A stretch of DNA of 64,000 nucleotides from positions 992,001 to 1,056,000 of the forward strand of contig CAWHTG010000004.1 of NCBI GenBank assembly GCA_963832245.1, in the 5' to 3' direction. The notes under the pieces were generated by a model. It searched no databases, had not been told where the DNA came from, and saw only the letters and a program-made list of their open reading frames with translations. Below are positions 59,197 to 64,000 of this stretch, piece by piece. Source of the DNA: JABDBE01 sp963832245. Its GTDB lineage: Bacteria; Acidobacteriota; Terriglobia; Terriglobales; Acidobacteriaceae. The first letter of the stretch is position 1; every line of letters starts with the position of its first letter. The position numbers and the translations under genes were made by a program.

Positions 59197-59973
59197 ATGG
59201 CACTTGTCGATCACCCTTTGTGGTTATTCGTCTGCCTATTGATAGTTTTGGCGGGAGTTGTCGAAGTTGGCTTCCGGCTTACCCTACGAGCAGCCACTAA
59301 CTTGGACGCTGATCGCCATGAGCAGATTGTGGCAACCCGCAATGACGTTGCTGTACTACTCAGTCTTTTGCTTGGCTTTACGCTGGCCATGGTCTTGTCG
59401 CGGTTTGACCTGCGGAAACAGCTCGTCGTGGACGAGGCTAATGCCATCGGCACGACCAGCCTTCGCGCGCAGATGATACCAGAGCCAAGCCGCAGCAAGG
59501 CTCAAGAACTGCTTCGTCAATACACAGAAGTGCGCCTGGAGTTCTTCAAGTCGGCGATTAATAGCGAAAGCTTTCAGAGGGCCCTGAAGCGCTCAGAAGA
59601 GGTGAAGACGGATCTATGGCAGCAGGCAGTAGTGGTTGCGCAGCAGAGTCCGGGTCCCATTACCGCGTTGTTCGTAAACTCGTTGAATGAAACCATCGAC
59701 TTGGATGCCAAGCGCCTGGCAGCTCTCGAAAACCGTGTCCCCGGCGCGATCTGGGGAATGCTCGCGTTGCTCTCCCTATTGACCTGTTTGATGGTCGGGT
59801 ACAGCCAACGCCAAAGGTTCCTTCCCGCGATGCTCGTACCGCCCTTAATGATCGCGATTGTAATGGGTCTTATCGCCGACCTGGATACTCCCGGCAGTGG
59901 CTTGATCCGCATTGGCCAGCAGAGCATTGAGAGGTTGCATTCTGAGCTCGCGACGGGTTCCCCCAGTCAATAG
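59197..59973 (+). CDS. DUF4239-like (bestrophin-like) membrane protein
   Basis: A 258-residue protein; GAGAGG precedes the ATG. Segments at about 8-30 (WLFVCLLIVLAGVVEVGFRLTL) and 50-68 (VLLSLLLGFTLAMVLSRF) are followed by a cytoplasmic helical region that keeps the family pattern: RKQLVVDEANAIGTTSLRAQMIPEPSRSKAQELLRQYTEVRLEFF. Two more membrane segments end it (about 182-200 and 207-225). DUF4239 proteins are thought to be related to bestrophin channels; function not shown. Confidence 0.85.
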   Translation: MALVDHPLWLFVCLLIVLAGVVEVGFRLTLRAATNLDADRHEQIVATRNDVAVLLSLLLGFTLAMVLSRFDLRKQLVVDEANAIGTTSLRAQMIPEPSRSKAQELLRQYTEVRLEFFKSAINSESFQRALKRSEEVKTDLWQQAVVVAQQSPGPITALFVNSLNETIDLDAKRLAALENRVPGAIWGMLALLSLLTCLMVGYSQRQRFLPAMLVPPLMIAIVMGLIADLDTPGSGLIRIGQQSIERLHSELATGSPSQ

Positions 59974-60069
59974 TGCTTGGTTGTCGGCGTAGTCCCGCTG
60001 GGCCGAAGATATCGTTTTGTACATCTTCCAAAAGGGAAACGTCGGACGGGGCAAGCCTCGTGATCGAAC

Positions 60070-61011
60070 ATGCGACCCTTCGTCCATCTCGTATTGTCGG
60101 TCGCGATCACCGCATGTTCTCTGCCGTCGCTCCGCGCTCAGGACCTGTCTCCTCGGGCCTACATCGTCACTCCCCTGCACTCGAATGCGATTACCTTGGT
60201 CTACTCGTTCAGCGATGGCGGCATCCTCTTCAACGGCACCGTTCCGATAACGGGCGCCACAGGGACCTACCACGTAGCAATCTTTAACTACTTTCACTCG
60301 TTCAGCTTCTTTGGCCGCTCCGCCAACATCAACGCCTCGTTGCCTTATGCAGTGGGGAATTTCCGGGGAACAGTGCTGGGCGCGGGCAATCAGATTTACC
60401 GCTCCGGCCTCGTAGATTCATCCTTTCGGCTCTCCGTGAACCTCAAGGGCGGTCCGGCCATGCCGGTCGAGAAATTCGTGAAATGGCAGCAGAAGATTCT
60501 GCTCGGTGCAAGTCTCAAGGTGGTGGCTCCCACAGGTCAATATGACCCGACTAAACTGATCAATTGGAGCGCGAACCGCTGGGCCTTCAAACCTGACTTT
60601 GGCTATTCCCAACGCTGGGGCCATTGGGTTCTCGATGGCTACGCCGGGGTGTGGTTCTTCACCACAAATTCAGAGTTCTTCTCGCACAACGCTTACTTTC
60701 CCGGTACACAGGCCCAATCAGAAAACCCCGTTGGGGCCTTCGAAGGCCATCTTAGTTACGATGTCAAGCCTCGCCTTTGGTTTTCTGTCGATAGCAATTA
60801 TTGGCTTGGTGGCAAAACCAGTTTGAACGGTATAGAAAATCGCCTAACGCGAGAGAAGAACTCCCGCCTGGGAGTGACGGCCGCGGTCCCCATAAGCAAG
60901 CACCAAGCTCTGAAGTTCAGCTACAGCGATGGCGTTTACATCGGGTTTGGCGGAAACTACCAAAACGTCTCGGTGGCGTGGCAGTATTCCTGGTTGGGCA
61001 AACCCAACTAG
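60070..61011 (+). CDS. Outer-membrane transporter (MetA-pathway of phenol degradation family)
   Basis: A 313-residue exported barrel. Signal peptide MRPFVHLVLSVAITACSLPSLRAQ. Barrel strands are clear: PRAYIVTPLHSNAITLVYSFSDGGILFNGTVPITGATG, SFSFFGRSANINASLPYAVGNFRG, the VVAPTGQYDPTKLINWSANRWAFKPDFGYSQRWGHWVLDGYAGVWFFTTNSEF block diagnostic of the family, and final strands VSVAWQYSWLG. Family members move hydrophobic compounds across the outer membrane. It starts 96 bp after the DUF4239-like gene and may be co-transcribed with it. Confidence 0.9.
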   Translation: MRPFVHLVLSVAITACSLPSLRAQDLSPRAYIVTPLHSNAITLVYSFSDGGILFNGTVPITGATGTYHVAIFNYFHSFSFFGRSANINASLPYAVGNFRGTVLGAGNQIYRSGLVDSSFRLSVNLKGGPAMPVEKFVKWQQKILLGASLKVVAPTGQYDPTKLINWSANRWAFKPDFGYSQRWGHWVLDGYAGVWFFTTNSEFFSHNAYFPGTQAQSENPVGAFEGHLSYDVKPRLWFSVDSNYWLGGKTSLNGIENRLTREKNSRLGVTAAVPISKHQALKFSYSDGVYIGFGGNYQNVSVAWQYSWLGKPN

Positions 61012-61090
61012 CACTCCGACCTAAGGCCCTGCACCCTGCGGAAATTCAATCGTCATTTCTTTCTCCCTTTCGATCGAAGTTAAGCTGAAA

Positions 61091-62065
61091 TCAACGCTTC
61101 CGAAAACCCTGCTCCGTCAGGAGGACTCGCCCCAGTTCCCAAGCTTCGTTCTTGTAAAGAGCTTCCGCAATCTTTCTTTGGGCCCCTACAGAACCGTCCA
61201 CGGTGCTGTCATAGATTGCCTCCACGTACCAAGCCCCGCCTCTTCCATCCAGAACATTCACGGTAAGGTTGCTACAAGACTCCGGTTGGCAAGCTCCCCA
61301 TTTGCTTATCACAAGCTTTCTGGCCGTCTCGTGATCTAGTACAGCAAATGGCTTCTCTTTAAGTTCATCGTTCTCCACCACGAGGTATCTCGACCGGCTG
61401 AGCGAAGCTGGCACTGCAAAGTTTTCCCACGGATATCGCTCTTGATAGTTCACGATGATCGTCCCGTCACGAGTCTCCACCGTCTGAGGCGTGATGCGGT
61501 CGCCGATGAGAACTGCGTTCGTACCGCGATATCCGTCTCCGGTTGTTAGAGCTGCCGCGACATAACAAAAGGATCCGCTACCGCCGGCGTTGCGAACCAG
61601 AAGCACAACAACGTCATCACGCCCGTCTCCGTTGAAGTCACCCGTTGTGGTTACATCGAGAATCCTAGTGGTTGTGATGGTTGCAGACCCTGGGGCCGCT
61701 TGCTCTTCGGCTCGACCTTCTTTCAGTACCACGGACTCGCCATCTATTACATACTCGCTGTTCGCAGCGTCTTTGCCGATTTTGTGCGCCGCAAATCCGC
61801 AGACCGGGATGCACTGCATCGTGCAGGGGCCAGGATTGAGCTCATGACGACAAGCCGAGCCGCACTCGTCGAAGTGCCCTCCGGCCTTCCCGCACCACTC
61901 TCTGCTCGCGTATTCGCATTCCTTGTATTTCTCAAGCCATGTCCCATTGTTCTGGGCACACGATTCTGGCAGTTGTTGAGCTGGGACGGACGTTGGCAGC
62001 GCTGCGCATACCAGCACTAAGAAAATTGCGAACGACACTGTAGATAAGTGTGCACTCCGCGGCAC
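61091..62065 (-). CDS. Secreted Cys-rich protein with FG-GAP-like motif
   Basis: A 324-residue exported protein. A signal peptide (FAIFLVLVCAALPTSVPAQQ) is followed by a small Cys-rich domain with about ten Cys residues (CAQNNGTWLEKYKECEYASREWCGKAGGHFDECGSACRHELNPGPCTMQCIPVCGF, about 35-92) likely stabilised by disulfides. The middle has a DFNGDGRDDVVVLLVRNAGGSG calcium-binding-like FG-GAP/dockerin-type loop. The C-terminal part has a NTF2/cystatin-like segment (LTVNVLDGRGGAWYVEAIYDST). Function unknown. It faces the preceding transporter gene tail to tail. Confidence 0.75.
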   Translation of the reverse strand: MPRSAHLSTVSFAIFLVLVCAALPTSVPAQQLPESCAQNNGTWLEKYKECEYASREWCGKAGGHFDECGSACRHELNPGPCTMQCIPVCGFAAHKIGKDAANSEYVIDGESVVLKEGRAEEQAAPGSATITTTRILDVTTTGDFNGDGRDDVVVLLVRNAGGSGSFCYVAAALTTGDGYRGTNAVLIGDRITPQTVETRDGTIIVNYQERYPWENFAVPASLSRSRYLVVENDELKEKPFAVLDHETARKLVISKWGACQPESCSNLTVNVLDGRGGAWYVEAIYDSTVDGSVGAQRKIAEALYKNEAWELGRVLLTEQGFRKR

Positions 62066-62333
62066 TGACTTATGGCCTCTTCAGTCGGCGATCGTTGCCC
62101 GTTCCCATAATGATTCGAATCCAGTGCTTCAGCTCGTGCGCGTGTCTTCACGCTCGGAAAGTTTGGGGCAGTCGCGAGCAATCATTCTGCTTTTTCCTCT
62201 CGCTGGCAAATACGAACGACCGCAATTTTGAGGCTTAGGCTTGCTTCTTTAATCGCTAATTCTTTAGCAGGAAACATTTTGCACGACCACTGAGAACAAG
62301 GTACCTCCCTGGGCATCGCCGAATCGGCAGCGG

Positions 62334-62882
62334 CTAACGCACCACGAGCTCACTCACGCCGATGATCATCAATACAAGTCCGCCCGAAAACCTGCTATGC
62401 CTCGCGAGGGCTCGCCCCAACTGCGCACCCAACCGCAAGCCGGCAAACGAGACAAACACGGTGACCGCGCCGATTACTACGGCCGCTTGAACGATGTTGA
62501 CGTGGATCATTGCGAGGCCAAAGCCAACCACCAGCGAGTCGATGCTTGTTGCAAGGCCCAGACTGAGCACGGCACTCACTGACAGCAGGTTGCTGCGCTG
62601 AGCTTGATCAGATTCTTCTGTGGACCGAAACATGCGCCAGCCCACAAACGCGAGCGCTCCGCACAGGATCCAGCTTTCGTACCCACGAAAAAGAAAAGCC
62701 GCCTGCATTCCGCCGAGCCAACCCAGCAAAGGCATGAAAGCCTGGAAAGCGCCGAATGGAAGCACCAGCCGAAGCATCAGCCTGACCGGGAGGCATGGTT
62801 GAGCGGTGCCTATGCCAAACGATACCGCAAAGTTGTCCATCGAAACGCTCAGTGCCAAAAGGAGCAATGCAGCAATGCTCAT
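62334..62882 (-). CDS. mntP: Manganese efflux pump MntP
   Basis: A 182-residue inner-membrane exporter; ATG 62882 is chosen for the AAGGAG seven bases upstream. Six membrane segments are visible. The two diagnostic acidic boxes are LALSVSMDNFAVSFGIG (first segment) and GLATSIDSLVVGFGLAM (fourth), each with the conserved Asp. The length fits MntP (about 190). It protects against excess manganese. The known manganese riboswitch (yybP-ykoY) that often precedes mntP is not recognisable here. Motif copy 15 lies 62 bp upstream. Confidence 0.93.
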   Translation of the reverse strand: MSIAALLLLALSVSMDNFAVSFGIGTAQPCLPVRLMLRLVLPFGAFQAFMPLLGWLGGMQAAFLFRGYESWILCGALAFVGWRMFRSTEESDQAQRSNLLSVSAVLSLGLATSIDSLVVGFGLAMIHVNIVQAAVVIGAVTVFVSFAGLRLGAQLGRALARHSRFSGGLVLMIIGVSELVVR

Positions 62883-62944
62883 TCCGATCTCCTTCGTGTG
62901 CAACTGCCACTTAGAAAGTTAGCAATCGGGCCAGACAGAACGAA

Positions 62945-62961
62945 ACTGGCAAAAATGCTAG
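62945..62961 (-). promoter_or_regulatory. CTAG-N9-CAGT motif, copy 15
   Basis: CTAGCATTTTTGCCAGT read toward mntP, 62 bp from its start. Confidence 0.6.
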
Positions 62962-63163
62962 GATTTGGCGAAATCTGCAGGTCAGCACGCCCTGCGATTT
63001 TCGTCATCTCCGCTTTTTCGACTCTGCGTTCTGAAGCTGGCCAACCTCAGTACGAATTTGGGACATCTTGAGGTTACTTTTGTGCCAATGTAGACGCGGA
63101 GTTACTTGCGCAAGCGCTTATCGTCAGGAAGAATTTAAGCATACCGGAGCGTAGGCGGCACAA

Positions 63164-63358
63164 ATGCCCCAGATAACGATCAAGACGGGAATTGCGGGTC
63201 CAGACGGCCGCGAAGAGGAGCTATCTGAGTATCTGTGTGATTGGCCGGGCTGCCCGAACGTCGCAGCACATGTTTTGGGTTGCGTGAAAGAATTAGGTCT
63301 TTCCGTGGCAGTTTGCGAGCAGCATGCTGCGACAAGTCGCGATGCGGCTCATGATTGA
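63164..63358 (+). CDS. Small Cys/His protein, possible zinc binder
   Basis: A 64-residue protein. CDWPGC, then GC, and CEQHA give four Cys and a His in an arrangement like a compact zinc-binding fold. The N-terminal stretch MPQITIKTGIAGPDGREEELSEYLCDWPGCPNVA recurs in short soil-bacterial hypotheticals as I recall them. No partner or function known. Its stop codon sits at the base of a 16-bp perfect hairpin. Confidence 0.65.
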   Translation: MPQITIKTGIAGPDGREEELSEYLCDWPGCPNVAAHVLGCVKELGLSVAVCEQHAATSRDAAHD

Positions 63359-63395
63359 TGCCGTCCGTAGGCGTTCACGGCCTACGGACGGCATC
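63357..63395. terminator. Perfect 16-bp hairpin between convergent genes
   Basis: Arms 63357-63372 and 63380-63395 pair without mismatch around a 7-nt loop. No T-tract on either side. It lies between the small Cys/His gene and the convergent sulfatase gene and probably ends both transcripts. Confidence 0.6.
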
Positions 63396-63417
63396 GTTAC
63401 TCAAGGCTAGCCGCGGC

Positions 63418-64000
63418 CTACTGCCTGGCCATGGCCAGATTCAGCCGTTCCTCCGCAGTGATGAAGTGATCGTGGATGTCCTTGCCCAGGTCGATCTGCA
63501 CCCAGTTGACCTTCCCGTTAAATACGCTGGTAAGGCGGGTATAGTCTGAGCTGACCGGTGTACCGGTATCCCGGCCAACATCGGTCGTCTCATCTGCAGA
63601 AAATGCCATCGGCTGGGTGCGTTCAACCCGGCCTTCACCGACCTTCTTGCCGTCGTAATAAAGGCTGACATTGCCCCCCTTGGCCAAGCCGCCGCCATCG
63701 TAGGCAAACTCCATTCTCACCTGGTGCTTGCCGGCTGGAATGGCCTGGCTCGCCTCCGTGGTAAAAGTCTGAAGACCGAAGAAGTTGTAGGCGAATTTTG
63801 CTTTCCCACCCTTGGCGTAAAGACTCATGCCACCGAACGCGCCGCCCTGGTGAATGATGACGCCTTCAGCTCCTTTCGCTGGCACCTCCACCTCAGCGGT
63901 CAGCGAAAACGACTTGTTCTTCATGTTTAACACGGTGTTCTCGCTCAACCTCCCCATCCCGCTAAATAGCAGTTGCGAGTTGCCCTTGACGAGAAGTGGC
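63418..64000 (-). CDS. C-terminus of a second arylsulfatase (runs off the window)
   Basis: Partial gene; the frame continues past 64000. The visible part is the C-terminal beta-domain. It matches the end of the arylsulfatase at 12068-14437 almost residue for residue (KGAEGVIIHQGGAFGGMSLYAKGGKAKF, FFGLQTFTTEASQAIPAGKHQVRMEF, TDVGRDTGTPVSSDYTR, ending EERLNLAMARQ). The 3' untranslated neighbourhoods differ. The catalytic half is outside the window. It is a recent paralogue of the first copy, about 51 kb away in the same orientation. Confidence 0.92.
   Translation of the reverse strand, partial: PLLVKGNSQLLFSGMGRLSENTVLNMKNKSFSLTAEVEVPAKGAEGVIIHQGGAFGGMSLYAKGGKAKFAYNFFGLQTFTTEASQAIPAGKHQVRMEFAYDGGGLAKGGNVSLYYDGKKVGEGRVERTQPMAFSADETTDVGRDTGTPVSSDYTRLTSVFNGKVNWVQIDLGKDIHDHFITAEERLNLAMARQ

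Noticed and set aside
62883..63163. Possible manganese riboswitch before mntP
   Set aside because: The conserved yybP-ykoY loops could not be found in the leader.
1..64000. CRISPR arrays, rRNA genes, prophage genes
   Set aside because: No regularly spaced short repeats, no conserved rRNA segments and no structural phage genes were seen.

Overview
The window looks like a chromosomal segment of an acidobacterium, probably class Terriglobia or a close relative. The signs are a large Oar-like TonB-dependent receptor with an N-terminal carboxypeptidase-regulatory-like domain, a VWFA-related secreted protein, DUF4136, SYLF and Gly-zipper envelope proteins, many small secreted proteins with 'xxxAQ' signal-peptide ends, and strong GGAGG ribosome binding sites. 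This placement is inferred from gene content. No rRNA, canonical tRNA or CRISPR array was seen.

Layout. 1-5.4 kb: ABC ATPase, small lipoprotein, TonB-dependent receptor. 5.6-18.1 kb: a minus-strand run of envelope genes (transglutaminase-like, SYLF, DUF4136, DUF4105, Gly-zipper, arylsulfatase, type Vd patatin autotransporter, Spy-like). It contains a decayed block of HAD, DUF4136 and DUF4105 fragments and one secreted-protein gene broken at a G7 run. 18.4-28.5 kb: DUF202 and other membrane proteins, DUF481 porin-like protein, BASS and SulP transporters, PEGA/OmpA protein, DUF3313 protein, and an orphan MASE1 histidine kinase. 29.4-34.7 kb: two IS1-like insertion sequences inserted back to back at the same 8-bp target. 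Each carries cargo: the first a HigBA-type toxin-antitoxin pair, a DUF3467 protein and a tRNA-like sequence; the second a Phd-type antitoxin, a zinc-ribbon protein and a membrane protein. 35-44 kb: L,D-transpeptidase, MscS channel, alpha carbonic anhydrase, BON/Gly-zipper lipoprotein, secreted proteins, and a pseudo-receiver fused to an anti-sigma-type ATPase. 44.4-47.6 kb: an IS1595-like element carrying a GmrSD-like DUF262/DUF1524 gene. 47.8-64 kb: beta-barrel/OmpA-like protein, PsiF, GH63-type glucosidase, Tat-exported beta carbonic anhydrase, VWFA protein, a sortase-LPXTG pair, membrane proteins, MntP, and the 3' end of a second arylsulfatase closely related to the one at 12-14 kb.

The most notable signal is a 17-bp intergenic motif, consensus CTAGGAGTTCTKCCAGT, with fixed spacing CTAG-N9-CAGT. 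I count 15 copies between 14.5 and 63 kb. Twelve point toward a downstream gene, across otherwise unlinked envelope genes. It looks like the operator or promoter of an undescribed envelope regulon. The second theme is insertion sequences acting as small cargo carriers for toxin-antitoxin and defence-like genes.
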